Shown: positions 1-8,868 of the stretch, in pieces | Position numbering within the stretch: position 1 is the first letter of the stretch | How the letters are laid out: every line of letters starts with the position of its first letter | Source: Fimbriimonadaceae bacterium | GTDB lineage: Bacteria > Armatimonadota > Fimbriimonadia > Fimbriimonadales > Fimbriimonadaceae | Direction: 5' to 3' | Assembly: GCA_019638775.1 (NCBI GenBank) | Contig: JAHBTD010000001.1 | Coordinates: 1,240,001 to 1,304,000, forward strand | DNA: 64,000 nucleotides | Translations under genes and position numbers: made by a program | Notes under the pieces: generated by a model | What the model was told of the DNA's origin: nothing | Databases searched by the model: none | Seen by the model: only the letters and a program-made list of their open reading frames with translations

Positions 1-1256
1 TCCGAGTGCTGTCGAATATCCAGCGTGGCCAGATGGAACCCATAAACCTCGACGCGTCGAAGCAACAGCGGCAACTCGCCAAACTCGGCGGCAAGCTCGC
101 CCTGGTTCTCGCGGAAGCTCTCCATCATCAGTCGAAGGTCGTCGGCAAAGGCTTCGGCGCTGCTGTATCCGATAAGGCTCTCGTGTGGGTGCCCCTTTCG
201 AAGCTCTTCAAGGTCGGTGTGCATCGACCGTAGTCGCGCCAACATCGTGTGGATTTTCAGCACATACCGCTCTTGTGCGTATCGCTCTTGAATCCAAGTC
301 GAAACTTTCGTTTCTTGAATGTCTGCGGCAAGAACTTGCTCAAATCGCTCACTCACCGGGACTAGCCGACTGCTGTTTGTGAGTTGCATCCGAAGTCGGT
401 CGAGGGCGTTGATGTGGTTTTCAAGGATCGCTTGACGGTGATCTAGCAAGGTCTGCCAAGTGACTTCTGGCGTGACCTTGGGGTTACCATCGCGGTCCCC
501 GCCGACCCACGACCGATAGGCAATCAGGTTCGGAATTGTCCAGTCTTTTTCGGGATAGTGCTTGCGGAGGGCGCGGGCAAGGTCGTCATACAGCCACGGC
601 ACAACTTCAAAAATCGTCCGCTCAAAGAAGTAAAGCGCGTTCCGAACCTCCTCACGAACCGTGAGCGAGGTGGTGCGCATCTCGTCGGTCTGCCATAGCT
701 GGGTGAGAGCCAGCCGAATCCTGTCGGTGTGTCTCCCCGTCGCGTCCAGCGGGTCTTTGAGGTTACAGCCCTCCCCCGCATCCTCCTCGGCAAGCTCCAG
801 CGCCACCCGCAAAATCTTGTCGAGAACGGCCCTGCGTCGAGCCTCGGTCGGGTGAGCGGTTAGAGTCGGGCAAATCCAAATCTCTTGCAAGAGCGTTTCG
901 ACTTCCTCGGCGGTTTTGCCCTGCTGCTTGAGCCACCCAATCGCCTCCGAGATCGACTCGTTGCGGCCCTCCGCGCGGCGAACCCGGTTGATGCGCACAA
1001 TCTCCTTCTGTTCGGCGACGTTGATGAGCTGAAAAACGACCGTGTAGGCCCGGGCCAAACGCAAAATCCGCTCCGGTGCTTCCGGGAGAGGTGCGCTTGG
1101 GTCAGCTACCAACTGCCTTGCCTGAGCCACAAACTCAGGCCCTTCCTGATCCTCCAAGACAGCGCCCAATGCCGCGTCGAGAATCTCAATATCCCGCGAC
1201 AAAGATTCCGACAGCCCATACTGCCGCGCATTCAAACCAAGAAAGGGTCCAGACAT
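1..1256 (-). CDS. ppc: Phosphoenolpyruvate carboxylase, N-terminal part (runs off the left edge)
   Basis: PEP carboxylase turns phosphoenolpyruvate and bicarbonate into oxaloacetate and phosphate, refilling the TCA cycle in the cytoplasm. About 418 residues are visible; the family is usually about 900, so the C-terminal half lies outside the window. Two family hallmarks are readable on the minus strand: LTAHPTEARRR near residue 133, which contains the catalytic histidine, and SWVGGDRDGNPKVT near residue 247, the glycine-rich active-site signature. The ATG at 1254-1256 begins MSGPFLGLNARQYGLSESL and is the only good start. It is transcribed divergently from the redoxin gene at 1313, with a gap of only about 56 bases. 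Identification is firm. Confidence 0.95.
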   Translation of the reverse strand, partial: MSGPFLGLNARQYGLSESLSRDIEILDAALGAVLEDQEGPEFVAQARQLVADPSAPLPEAPERILRLARAYTVVFQLINVAEQKEIVRINRVRRAEGRNESISEAIGWLKQQGKTAEEVETLLQEIWICPTLTAHPTEARRRAVLDKILRVALELAEEDAGEGCNLKDPLDATGRHTDRIRLALTQLWQTDEMRTTSLTVREEVRNALYFFERTIFEVVPWLYDDLARALRKHYPEKDWTIPNLIAYRSWVGGDRDGNPKVTPEVTWQTLLDHRQAILENHINALDRLRMQLTNSSRLVPVSERFEQVLAADIQETKVSTWIQERYAQERYVLKIHTMLARLRSMHTDLEELRKGHPHESLIGYSSAEAFADDLRLMMESFRENQGELAAEFGELPLLLRRVEVYGFHLATLDIRQHS

Positions 1257-1312
1257 ATATGGAGCTTACTATCTTGGTCGAAGCGTCGGCATGGCGGATT
1301 GATTCTCAGAAA

Positions 1313-2242
1313 ATGAGGTTGCTGTACAATGGTTCTATGCTTGCCGCCCTTTTCATGACCGTTCTCGCGCAGACCCCGGCGAAGATCGAGGTCGGGAAGC
1401 CGATCCCCGACGTTGCCATCCAGGACATGAACGGCAAGACCGTTCGCCTCTCCCAGTTCCGAGGGAAAAAGCTGATCCTCTTCAATTGGGCCTCGTGGTG
1501 AGGCTGCCGAGAGCAGCTGCCCGGGTGGCAGGCCTTCGTAGAATTGAACAAGAACCGCGACTTCGTTTTCGCTGCCGTGGCGATGGACGTTGGCGGAATC
1601 CCCGCAGCCAAACCCCATTACGACAAGGCAAAAGCAACCTATCTGACGCTGGTCGATTCGCAGAACGCCCTCGCGGATGCCTTCGGTTTCCAGCTCATCC
1701 CCAACGGGTTCCTCATCGATGAAGCCGGAGTTCTGCGCTATCAAAAGGTCGGTGGGTTTGAAGTGCGAAGCCCAGCCACTCAAAAAGAGATCGACGCTTT
1801 CTTGGCCCTTCCATCCGTAAAGAGCGATGGAACCGGTGTTGAGCCAGTTGATGATCGCGCGATTGAGAGTGATCTGCGCGACGCACTATCGCAAACTCCC
1901 AATGACGGTCACGCCAATCTTGAGCTTGGTCGATTCCTGCACCGGCAAGGCAAGTCCCGCGAAGCGCTGCTCTACCTCCGCAGAGCAGCTACCGAGATGC
2001 CCAAATCTAGCCCAGCCCAGTTCACCTACGGCTCGGCTTTGCTCGCGACGGGCGACAAGACCAACGCCACGATTCACTTCAAACAGGCCCTCCGATACGA
2101 TCGCGATAACTTCGTCATCCGCAAGCAGATTTGGATGGTGGAGCATCCTGAGAGATTCCACCCAGAGATCGACTGGAACTGGCAGCGTGAGCAGTTAAAG
2201 AAAGAAAAAGAGCAGGAGAAGCTGGATCCTCCTGCTCTTTAG
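1313..2242 (+). CDS. ResA/TlpA-like redoxin-TPR protein, probable selenoprotein (TGA at 1499-1501 read as Sec63)
   Basis: A 309-residue frame runs from ATG 1313 (or ATG 1337) to a TAA at 2242, broken once by TGA at codon 63. The N-terminus is hydrophobic (MLAALFMTVLAQ), a likely signal peptide. A redoxin domain follows (VGKPIPDVAIQDMNGKTVRL, then LFNWASW-TGA-GCREQLPGW). The TGA is exactly where this thioredoxin-fold family has its first redox cysteine, so the motif reads W-A-S-W-U-G-C-R. The frame continues without break through the rest of the redoxin fold and into two TPR-like repeats at about residues 190-275. A hairpin just after the TGA could be a SECIS element. The likely role is periplasmic thiol-disulfide or peroxide chemistry. 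I recall that ResA-like WAxxUGC selenoproteins are known, which would make this a member. The alternative is a nonsense mutation. Confidence 0.8.
1517..1531 (+). promoter_or_regulatory. Candidate bacterial SECIS hairpin for the redoxin UGA
   Basis: Perfect 5-bp stem CTGCC / GGCAG closing the 5-base loop CGGGT. The loop starts 20 bases after the TGA, within the usual spacing of bacterial SECIS elements, and has G at its second position. An outer pairing of GGCTGCC (1502-1508) with GGCAGGCC (1527-1534) and a competing hairpin GCTGC/GCAGC (1503-1517) are also possible. SelB binding is inferred. Confidence 0.5.
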
Positions 2243-2260
2243 GAATAGGCACCGTTGTGC

Positions 2261-2713
2261 CTATGCGGCGTCGAGCTCGATGCAGTCCGGGCCGTCGTCT
2301 CTGCCGAAGAGAATCTGCGGCACCGCTTCGTCGATCCCGTATATATACTCCGTTGTCAGGAACTTGATCCCTGGTACATCCGACTCGTTGAGCAGTACAG
2401 CCAGCGCATAGGTCCAGATGTCCTCTGCGTGGTAGCGCCGATTTGTCTCCCGCATCAGTGCGGTGTATACGACGAACGTCTCGTTGAAGCTCCGCGGCTG
2501 AATGACTTCCTGTCGCTGCAGATACTCCGTGATAGCCGTAGCCCCTTCCGATGGGTCACCGGGATAGTAGGTGAAACCCTGCAAATGTTTCTCCTGGATG
2601 TACAGCCGATATCCGCGATACATCCCCAGTAGAACATCAATGCAGAGCGGGCCAAATTCCGACATGGCATGTTGCCAAGCGGAGTAGCTTACGATGAGGT
2701 TCTTGTTTCGCAT
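2261..2713 (-). CDS. Hypothetical protein, 150 aa
   Basis: I do not recognise this protein. It has no signal peptide or membrane segment and is rich in Tyr and aromatic residues (for example MYRGYRLYIQEKHL and the LTTEYIYGIDEAVPQ stretch), suggesting a compact soluble fold. The start is well supported: an AAGGAG Shine-Dalgarno lies about 7 bases before the ATG at 2713. It is divergent from the gene at 2922 across an AT-rich 208-base promoter region, and convergent with the redoxin gene, whose stop lies 18 bases from its own. Function unknown. Confidence 0.7.
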   Translation of the reverse strand: MRNKNLIVSYSAWQHAMSEFGPLCIDVLLGMYRGYRLYIQEKHLQGFTYYPGDPSEGATAITEYLQRQEVIQPRSFNETFVVYTALMRETNRRYHAEDIWTYALAVLLNESDVPGIKFLTTEYIYGIDEAVPQILFGRDDGPDCIELDAA

Positions 2714-2817
2714 GGTCTTTCTCCTTCCCAGCTTCTTTGCTGAGTCGAGATAGTTGTCATTTCTAATCGTACGACAGGTGCCAAGAATTTATACGGGGAG
2801 ATTCACACAAAATCAGA

Positions 2818-2852
2818 ATAATCTTTGCTATCTTTTGTTAAACAAAGATAAT
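2818..2852. promoter_or_regulatory. Inverted repeat in the AT-rich divergent promoter region
   Basis: ATCTTTG (2821-2827) and CAAAGAT (2843-2849) are perfect 7-bp arms around an AT-rich 15-base centre; the match extends imperfectly to AATAATCTTTG / CAAAGATAATT. It lies between the divergent genes at 2713 and 2922, in a stretch clearly more AT-rich than the flanks. An operator is likely but unproven. Confidence 0.4.
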
Positions 2853-2921
2853 TCTTTAAATCGATAAAGAGTTTTCTTTGTTTCTGATCCCGTTTCACAG
2901 AAAATGCGTCTCCTATAAGTG

Positions 2922-4562
2922 ATGACAAAGGATTTCACCTTTGGAGACTTTCTGCTCCAGACAGTTTCCCGGCATTCGCTCTCAAAAACGGAGCTTTACA
3001 AGTGGATTCGGGGGCAAGCAAAGGGCGCTGTAAAGACCCCGGAATCGATCCGGGAAAGGCTCGCCTATGCCCGAAAACAAGGGGCCGAGGCTTGGGAGTT
3101 TCCTTTTTTTGCCGAGATTGTCAGCTTCTTCGAGCATCACAAAAAGCATGAGACGGCAAGCCGCATTCAGCATATCGTTTTCCAGCAGATGCACGACTTG
3201 GGGATGATCGACGACGTCTTGGCGACGGACAAAGATGGTTCGGAAATGTTGCGCTGGCTGATGTTTCCCCCTGTTGATCTGGAGGATTGTCGAGAGGACG
3301 TGAATCGATGGATTGAGCGTTGCACCCAGGGCGATCACGCGCGGTATCGACAGGCCATCGCGCTCTACGAACTGTTAGAGGGAAGCCCGACCCATAAGCC
3401 GATTCGCAAGTTCATCAGCGTCGATTTGGCACGGATCGCCTTGTACAACGGGGATTATTCCGAGTCGTTTCGGATTTGCCGCATCATCGAACAGTCTTGG
3501 CAGGAGAACATTCGCAAGAGCGCTCACCCCGCAAAGAGTGATGTGCATCGGTATCTGCGGGCGCTGCGCATTCTTGCAATGGCCGTAAGCAGCATGTTCT
3601 CCTACAGTTCGTTCGAAGCTTCGGACAACTATTTTCGCAAAGCTTCCATCGAGCTTGAGGACTGCCTCGCTAGGGGCTTCATCACCGAGCTCGAATACTG
3701 GGAGCACCTTTGTATCATTAACTATCGCCGACTGCGCATGTTTACACGCCTGATGACGAGTGGCAACGCTGCTCATGTTCAACAGCTTGAGGCCGCGATC
3801 ACCGAGCTTGAAAAGGCGCTAAGCTCCCGCGACAAAGTAGCCAGCGAGACAAGGACCAAAGCGAAACCTTCGACAAAGGACAGAGACCACGAAATCCTAC
3901 TGAAGGAATCGGCTCCGTACGACACACTGGAGCGAGCCTATGCTTTGATCGCTGCATACCGTTTCGAGCAGGCGCTTGAGGAGCCTGACGAAGATGCCCG
4001 GGAGGCCATCCAGTCCACAGCCTTCCAAAGACTCGAAATGAGTAAGCAACACGGCGATGCAGCGGTCAAGCACGGTGGACTGAAGCTGGATCAGACCAGC
4101 AGTCTTTACACCGATACAGACTCGATTCTCGGGTTTTTGCGGGCCAGCACGACACGCATTATCGTTTTGTGCGCGAAGCATATGGGCGACCAATCTCCTA
4201 GCTCAAACTCACAGGAGGAGATCAAGAACCGAATCCGGGATATCTTCGATGCGGTCGGCCCAACGATGCACCGGCACAGTCAGGAGAGCTTGACTTATGT
4301 GGCGCGGTATGTGGACCGAGTGTTTACGAGACGCCCGTTTTCAGGTCAGGGCGGCGCGACAGAAAGCCTGCGTTATTACATCGAGCTCATCTCTTCGCGA
4401 ACCCATTTGCCGAGACTAGAGCAAGAGTCGCGTGTTTCTCGGGAGCTGCTGTTTGAGGCTGATTCGAGTCCGGTAGAGGAGTCTGCGGAAAGTGCCGCTC
4501 CGGCTTGGGATGAGCAGAAGGCGGCCTTGATCTTGGCGAATCGGTTTTCCACTAAAAGTTAG
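2922..4562 (+). CDS. Hypothetical protein, about 546 aa, probably all-helical
   Basis: I do not recognise the family. The sequence is charged and helix-rich throughout. The N-terminal 50 residues (DFTFGDFLLQTVSRHSLSKT, then a Lys/Arg-rich stretch) could be a small helical binding domain. The middle (residues about 150-350) alternates amphipathic helices with aromatic residues, reminiscent of degenerate TPR-like solenoids, for example LARIALYNGDYSESFRICRI. A Ser/Glu-rich linker precedes a short Trp-containing C-terminus. There is no signal peptide or membrane helix. GTG 2919 and ATG 2922 are adjacent candidate starts; ATG is preferred. A role as a scaffold or regulator working with the divergent 2261-2713 gene is possible but only a guess from position. 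Confidence 0.7.
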   Translation: MTKDFTFGDFLLQTVSRHSLSKTELYKWIRGQAKGAVKTPESIRERLAYARKQGAEAWEFPFFAEIVSFFEHHKKHETASRIQHIVFQQMHDLGMIDDVLATDKDGSEMLRWLMFPPVDLEDCREDVNRWIERCTQGDHARYRQAIALYELLEGSPTHKPIRKFISVDLARIALYNGDYSESFRICRIIEQSWQENIRKSAHPAKSDVHRYLRALRILAMAVSSMFSYSSFEASDNYFRKASIELEDCLARGFITELEYWEHLCIINYRRLRMFTRLMTSGNAAHVQQLEAAITELEKALSSRDKVASETRTKAKPSTKDRDHEILLKESAPYDTLERAYALIAAYRFEQALEEPDEDAREAIQSTAFQRLEMSKQHGDAAVKHGGLKLDQTSSLYTDTDSILGFLRASTTRIIVLCAKHMGDQSPSSNSQEEIKNRIRDIFDAVGPTMHRHSQESLTYVARYVDRVFTRRPFSGQGGATESLRYYIELISSRTHLPRLEQESRVSRELLFEADSSPVEESAESAAPAWDEQKAALILANRFSTKS

Positions 4563-4648
4563 GGCCGTCACCTACGGAGAGTGAAGGCATGGAGTGAGTA
4601 GCGATAAGTGGAGATCGGTCTGCCGACGTACGATAGACTTGCGGGATC

Positions 4649-4990
4649 ATGGTGATCTTTGTCGACGTTGACGATACGCTGGTGAGGAGTGCAGGCTCTA
4701 AGCGGATGCCAATGCCGGGAGTTGTGCGGCATGTCCGGGAGTTGAAGGAGCAGGGCGCGGAGCTTTACTGTTGGAGCAGTGGGGGCGGAGAGTATGCCCG
4801 GCAAAGCGCGCAAGAGCTTGGGATTTCAGACTGTTTTGTTGCGTTCTTGCCTAAGCCTGAGGTGATGATAGACGATCAGGCGGTGGCTGATTGGCGGCGG
4901 TGTATTACGGTGCATCCATCAGAATGCGCAGGCAGGAGCGTCGAAGATTATCAGGATGCAGTGGCAGAGCGATCACGAAGTGGATTGTAA
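4649..4990 (+). CDS. HAD-like phosphatase-type protein, 113 aa
   Basis: A short haloacid-dehalogenase-fold protein. Motif I is clear at the N-terminus (FVDVDDTLV, with the nucleophile Asp and the second acid Asp two residues on). YCWSSGGGEYAR provides the motif II serine region, and FLPKPEVMIDDQ resembles the lysine plus the acidic motif IV. At 113 residues there is no room for a cap domain, so it would be a minimal HAD like those acting on small phosphorylated substrates or macromolecules. The first 35 residues start directly at the core strand, so ATG 4649 is convincing. It stands alone between the unknown gene and dus. Confidence 0.75.
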   Translation: MVIFVDVDDTLVRSAGSKRMPMPGVVRHVRELKEQGAELYCWSSGGGEYARQSAQELGISDCFVAFLPKPEVMIDDQAVADWRRCITVHPSECAGRSVEDYQDAVAERSRSGL

Positions 4991-5190
4991 GGGTTGGGCC
5001 ATAGACTGAGGTTCGAGGAGCACTGTCCTCAGCGACCCTAAATCAGGACATTGAGGACAATGTCTCTCCAGCTAACGCACGCGAAACGTGGGCTTAAGCC
5101 ACGGCTACAGTTGCAGGTTGAAAGGCAGTGTCAAATCCAGAGTCCCCCATGTCGAACGAGACTTGATCCAATAATAGAAGTAACACATCT

Positions 5191-6204
5191 ATGCTTAACC
5201 CCAAACTCCCGGCCCTGGTTCTCGCTCCGATGGACGGCATCACCGATGCCCCCATGCGGGCGTTCTTGGGTGCGTCGGGAGCGTTTTCGTATGCGGTTTC
5301 CGAGTTTGTCCGGGTGAGCGTTGAGCCTTTGCCTGCCAAGGTGTTCCGACGGGAGATCCCCGAGATTTGCACGGGCGGCAGAACGGAAACTAGAATGCCG
5401 GTACAGGTTCAAATCTTGGGCGGTGATCCCGAGCGGATGGCGATTTCGGCGGTGAATGCCTGCAAAGCAGGGGCCACATCCATCGATATCAACTTCGGGT
5501 GTCCCGCCCCAACGGTCAACCGCCATGATGGCGGCGCATCTTTGCTGAGGTATCCGTGCCGGGTGCGGGATGTCGTGTCGGCGGTCCGGGATGCGGTTCC
5601 GGCTGAGGTTTCGGTTTCGGCAAAGCTGAGGCTGGGCTGGGAGTCGATTGACGAAATTTATGAGAACGCGACGATGGCGGCTGAAGGAGGTGCGGCTTGG
5701 CTGACGATTCATGCCCGAACGAAGATGCAGGGGTATGCCCCACCCGTGTATTACGAACCGATTGGGAAGGTTCGGGAAAGCCTTGGCATTCCGGTTGTGG
5801 CGAACGGGGACATTTGGTCGCTTGACGACTTTAAGCGGTGTCAGGACATGACCGGCTGTCTGCACTTTATGATCGGGCGGAGCGCGCTGGCGAACCCGTC
5901 ACTGCCGCATCAGATTGCGGTTGAGCTTGGGATTGCGGGACCGAGGTCGGTGGTTTTTGCCGAGCAAGAGCCGGATTGGATCAGCCTGTTTGGGGTGTTT
6001 CTCGAGTTTACAGAGAAGTATTGTGGGGCGGCGCCCAAGCGGGAGCTTTCCCGGCTGAAACAGTGGCTAAAGCTGGCCAGCAGCTACGGCAGCTTCCGAC
6101 ATTTTGATACGGTGAAGTATTCGCAGACGCTGGAGGAATTGTTTGAGCAGTTGCGGGCAGTCGATTGCGCGTCCGAGTCGGAACCGTTGCTCGCGGTGGT
6201 GTAG
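5191..6204 (+). CDS. dus: tRNA-dihydrouridine synthase (DusC-like)
   Basis: FMN-dependent reductase that converts specific uridines of tRNA to dihydrouridine using NADPH. The TIM barrel begins with LVLAPMDGITDAPMRAFL (FMN-binding first strand). The catalytic cysteine is in INFGCPAPTVNRHDGGASLL at about residue 100. KLRLGW, LTIHARTKMQGY and VVANGDIWS are the later flavin and phosphate-binding strands, and the C-terminus is the helical tRNA-binding domain. Length (337 aa) is normal. The APTVNRHDGGA wording is closer to DusC than to DusA or DusB, but the exact uridine target cannot be told. The flanking gaps carry no partner gene. Confidence 0.93.
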   Translation: MLNPKLPALVLAPMDGITDAPMRAFLGASGAFSYAVSEFVRVSVEPLPAKVFRREIPEICTGGRTETRMPVQVQILGGDPERMAISAVNACKAGATSIDINFGCPAPTVNRHDGGASLLRYPCRVRDVVSAVRDAVPAEVSVSAKLRLGWESIDEIYENATMAAEGGAAWLTIHARTKMQGYAPPVYYEPIGKVRESLGIPVVANGDIWSLDDFKRCQDMTGCLHFMIGRSALANPSLPHQIAVELGIAGPRSVVFAEQEPDWISLFGVFLEFTEKYCGAAPKRELSRLKQWLKLASSYGSFRHFDTVKYSQTLEELFEQLRAVDCASESEPLLAVV

Positions 6205-6270
6205 TTCAAGCTTCTTTCTCCGGGTTGAGTCCTCTGTGAACTCTCCGCGTGTGCGTGAGCTCCTGTCTTG

Positions 6271-6341
6271 TTTCTCGCAAAGACGCCAAGGCGCAAAGCC
6301 TGTTCAAACGATTGTGGTGCAGGTATCCTTGCCTGCGCCTT
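6271..6341 (+). repeat. Dispersed repeat with REP-like palindrome (copy 1)
   Basis: TTTCTCGCAAAG...GCGCAAAGCC followed by TTGTGGTGCAGG-tatcctt-GCCTGC, a small palindrome (GCAGG/CCTGC). A second copy lies at 14568-14631 (with an 8-base internal difference) and the palindromic half recurs at 53200-53229. Nothing else coding is seen in the 304-base gap 6205-6508 apart from the heptamer tract at 6411-6460. Confidence 0.7.
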
Positions 6342-6410
6342 GCGGTGTCGTACGCAACGACGAAGCGTTACCCTCCCAGATGGACCCTCCACCGCAAGCG
6401 GGTGGAAGAT

Positions 6411-6460
6411 CAGCTATCAGCTAATCGGCTATCGGTGATCAGCGAGCAGCGATCGGAGGG
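6411..6460 (+). repeat. Degenerate heptanucleotide tandem repeat
   Basis: Successive units cagctat, cagctaat, cggctat, cggtgat, cagcgag, cagcgat, cggaggg: seven units of a 7-base pattern (one with an extra base), resembling cyanobacterial short tandemly repeated sequences in period. Confidence 0.6.
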
Positions 6461-6508
6461 CGGAAGCTGGTGTAAATCGTTGTTTTAAAGGGTGGGTAAA
6501 GCTGGGCG

Positions 6509-7399
6509 CTACCGCACGAGGGGGCGGGGTGAGACTCCCGTCTTTGTAAGTTTGACGGGGAGGATTCTGCCCTGCTCATCAAACTCCATCCAGTCCAGAC
6601 AAACCACACGATGGTCCCTTGCCGACTCGGTGAGCGGACGTCGATGGTAGCAAATCACCCATTCATCGGTTCCAGGGATTTGAAGAACCGAGTGGTGCCC
6701 GGCGCTGGTGGCAACTTCAGGGTCACTCTTCAGCACAACCCCCTCTCGCACGAACGGTCCGAATGGGGAATCTGACCGAGCATACGCCACGCTGTAAGAA
6801 GGATCGCCCCAACCCCCTTCTGACCACATAAAGTAGTACACGCCGTTGCGTTTGAGCATGAACGGCCCTTCGACATAGTTCTCGGGTGTGATCTCTCGGA
6901 ACTCCCCAACGGTCGACACCATGTCCTCACCCAGTTCAACCACGACTGCATGCTTCCAGCCACCGTAGTACAGATAGGCTTTGCCGTCGTCATCAATGAA
7001 GGCATGAGCGTCGATAGGCTGTGCGCCGTGGTGATACTCCTCGATGAGCGGCTTGCCGAGGACATCGAAGAACGGTCCGGCAGGATGCTCCGCTTGGGCG
7101 ACCCCTATGCCGGCTCCGTCACCGGCGGAAAAGTAAAGGAAATATGGGCCATTCTTGTATGTAACGGACGGAGCCCATGCTGCACGGTTGGTACTCCAAG
7201 GCACATTTGCAAAGTCAAGAATGCGGCCCTCATTACGCCAACCAGTGAGATCGCTGGACGACCAAACGTCGAAGAACGTTTGATCCTCGTAGGCCGCAGA
7301 AAAGGTTGGATAGATATAGTATCGACCGTCGAATACGTGGATTTCGGGGTCGGCCCACCAGCCAGGAAACAGGGGATTGCCGGAAGATTGGGGCGTCAT
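6509..7399 (-). CDS. Glycoside hydrolase family 43 protein
   Basis: Five-bladed beta-propeller glycosidase of the GH43 type, acting on arabinose- or xylose-containing plant polysaccharides. The three conserved acids are readable: Asp in WWADPEIHVFDGRYYIYPT (general base), Asp in QPIDAHAFIDDDGKAYLYYG (pKa modulator) and Glu in ENYVEGPFMLKRNGVYYFMW (general acid). TSAGHHSVLQ and VICYHRRP are the usual late-blade motifs, including the metal-site His. ATG 7399 is chosen because homology begins at the next residues; a TTG at 7435 would add 12 unmatched residues. At about 296 aa it is a single-domain member without an obvious signal peptide, so a cytoplasmic role on oligosaccharides is plausible. 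Confidence 0.9.
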   Translation of the reverse strand: MTPQSSGNPLFPGWWADPEIHVFDGRYYIYPTFSAAYEDQTFFDVWSSSDLTGWRNEGRILDFANVPWSTNRAAWAPSVTYKNGPYFLYFSAGDGAGIGVAQAEHPAGPFFDVLGKPLIEEYHHGAQPIDAHAFIDDDGKAYLYYGGWKHAVVVELGEDMVSTVGEFREITPENYVEGPFMLKRNGVYYFMWSEGGWGDPSYSVAYARSDSPFGPFVREGVVLKSDPEVATSAGHHSVLQIPGTDEWVICYHRRPLTESARDHRVVCLDWMEFDEQGRILPVKLTKTGVSPRPLVR

Positions 7400-7452
7400 G
7401 TTGGCGCGCAGAGAGTACCTGCCTAGCGCTTGCAAGGTCTTTTGCGTGAGCG

Positions 7453-8658
7453 CTATTTGGCGATGGGCTTTCGTGCTTTGAGATCGTAGAACGTACCGGC
7501 GGGATAGGCGTCGTAATCGGGTTCTCCCTCTTTTCGGGGTTTTCTGGTGTCGTAAAAATGCACTTTGCCCCTACCCATGACTTCGGCGGTGCTGCCCTGG
7601 ACGACAATCGCGGTGGCTTCATCGAGGCCGATGCCGAGGAATTGGGGGTAGGTTTTCATCAGTGCGGTCATGTCGCCGAAGCGGTTGCGGGCGGAGAAGT
7701 GCTGATCAATGGCGACGCCGGGCAGGAAGCCAAGACCTCGCTCGTAGCCTTCGCACATCATGATCTGCGGGCCTGCGGGCGCTCCGCGCACAAGGTAGTC
7801 GCCTTGGATGGTTGCCCCTGCCGAAGAGCCAGCGATGACACCGCCTCGGTTTAAGACGTCCTTGAAGAGTTGTGGCAGTTTGGTGCCTTCGTAGGCGTCG
7901 ATGAAGTTCCACTGCCGACCGCCTCCAAACCAGACGCCGGTTGCTTTTTTAAGCACCTCAATCGTCTTCGGGTCTTCGAGCTTATCCTTTTCGCGGTCGG
8001 GGATAACGGTCACGTTTTTTGCTCCCATTCGCGTTAGAAATGCGGCTTCACGCTCGACATTGATGGGGTCGGGCATGGAGATGGGGAGGACGACGAAGTG
8101 TCCATCTTCACCACCGCCAGCGTCGATAAAGCGCTTGGCGATGTCTTGGGGCATGCCTCCCCCGCCAACGATGACGAGGGTGCCTTTAGGAACGTTGGGC
8201 AGGTCTGGCTGCTTTGGGGGCCAAGGATCGCTGAGAGTTCTTTGCATGGCGGCGCGGCGCCACTCGTTGTAGTCCGCCCGCGTGCGGCCCGACAGCAGAA
8301 GACTTCGCGTTTCGCGTGTGCTGGACTTTGCAAGCCGAAGAAGGACGTTTCCTGTCCCTACGTTGGTGATCGCCCGCTTTTCGATCTTGAGGGCGGCTTC
8401 GGAAGGGATGTAGATGCCGATGAGGCCAGGCGATGGTGTGTCGTTAGCGGACTTGAGGAACTGAAAGCCATCGGGAGCGGTGTCGTTTTCGGCGATAAGA
8501 ACCGTCGCTTCCTCACTCTTTTCCACTCCTTCGGGCATCGTCTTTGCCACGATCACGACGGGTTTAGCAAGACCATAGGGCGACAGATGTTCAAGGTCAA
8601 CACTTTCGCTGGAGATAATGGCGGGGGCGAAAACAAAGAGGAGGGAGGCGATGAACAT
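7453..8658 (-). CDS. Cyanophycinase-like serine peptidase (family S51), secreted
   Basis: Residues 1-17 form a signal peptide (MFIASLLFVFAPAIISS). A roughly 135-residue N-terminal region of unknown fold precedes an S51 domain starting at GTLVIVGGGGMP (residue about 155). The nucleophile is in VIAGSSAGATIQGDYLVRG, and the oxyanion and His region in GVAIDQHFSARNRFGDM; GIGLDEATAIVV completes the family pattern. Members include cyanophycinase (hydrolysing multi-L-arginyl-poly-aspartate) and alpha-aspartyl dipeptidases. No cyanophycin synthetase is nearby, and export argues for scavenging of peptides, so the true substrate is unknown. It follows directly after the PEP-CTERM gene region and precedes GH43 by 53 bases, so the two may be co-transcribed. 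Confidence 0.88.
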   Translation of the reverse strand: MFIASLLFVFAPAIISSESVDLEHLSPYGLAKPVVIVAKTMPEGVEKSEEATVLIAENDTAPDGFQFLKSANDTPSPGLIGIYIPSEAALKIEKRAITNVGTGNVLLRLAKSSTRETRSLLLSGRTRADYNEWRRAAMQRTLSDPWPPKQPDLPNVPKGTLVIVGGGGMPQDIAKRFIDAGGGEDGHFVVLPISMPDPINVEREAAFLTRMGAKNVTVIPDREKDKLEDPKTIEVLKKATGVWFGGGRQWNFIDAYEGTKLPQLFKDVLNRGGVIAGSSAGATIQGDYLVRGAPAGPQIMMCEGYERGLGFLPGVAIDQHFSARNRFGDMTALMKTYPQFLGIGLDEATAIVVQGSTAEVMGRGKVHFYDTRKPRKEGEPDYDAYPAGTFYDLKARKPIAK

Positions 8659-8810
8659 GGGTGAGCCTTCACAGATGGACTGTGCTGATATCAGTATAAG
8701 CCTACGCTGTACGAATGGCGATTGTTAGCCTTGCGAATTCGGATGTCCAGTTGTGGGGGCGTGATCTTGTGAAGCCTGCGGAACGTGAGAAGACCCTGGG
8801 TCTAAACAAA

Positions 8811-8837
8811 GAAAAACCCCAATCCTTCGGTTGGGGC
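8811..8837 (-). terminator. Rho-independent terminator of the PEP-CTERM gene at 8869
   Basis: On the minus strand a stem GGGGCCCC-type hairpin, GCCCCAACC / GGATTGGGG, is followed by TTTTTC. It lies just downstream of the stop at 8869. Confidence 0.8.
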
Positions 8838-8868
8838 TTTTCCTTTCCACCTAATAGAGATGGGTTGG

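Noticed and set aside
1499-1501. Redoxin gene as a simple pseudogene or sequencing error
   Set aside because: The only interruption is TGA at the exact redox Cys column, the frame is clean on both sides, a hairpin follows, and a second gene in the window shows the same behaviour. It remains a possibility until sel genes are shown.
2255-2632. Rightward frame opposite the 150-aa hypothetical gene
   Set aside because: The leftward frame has a clear AAGGAG ribosome site and start; the rightward one begins inside the end of the redoxin gene without such support.
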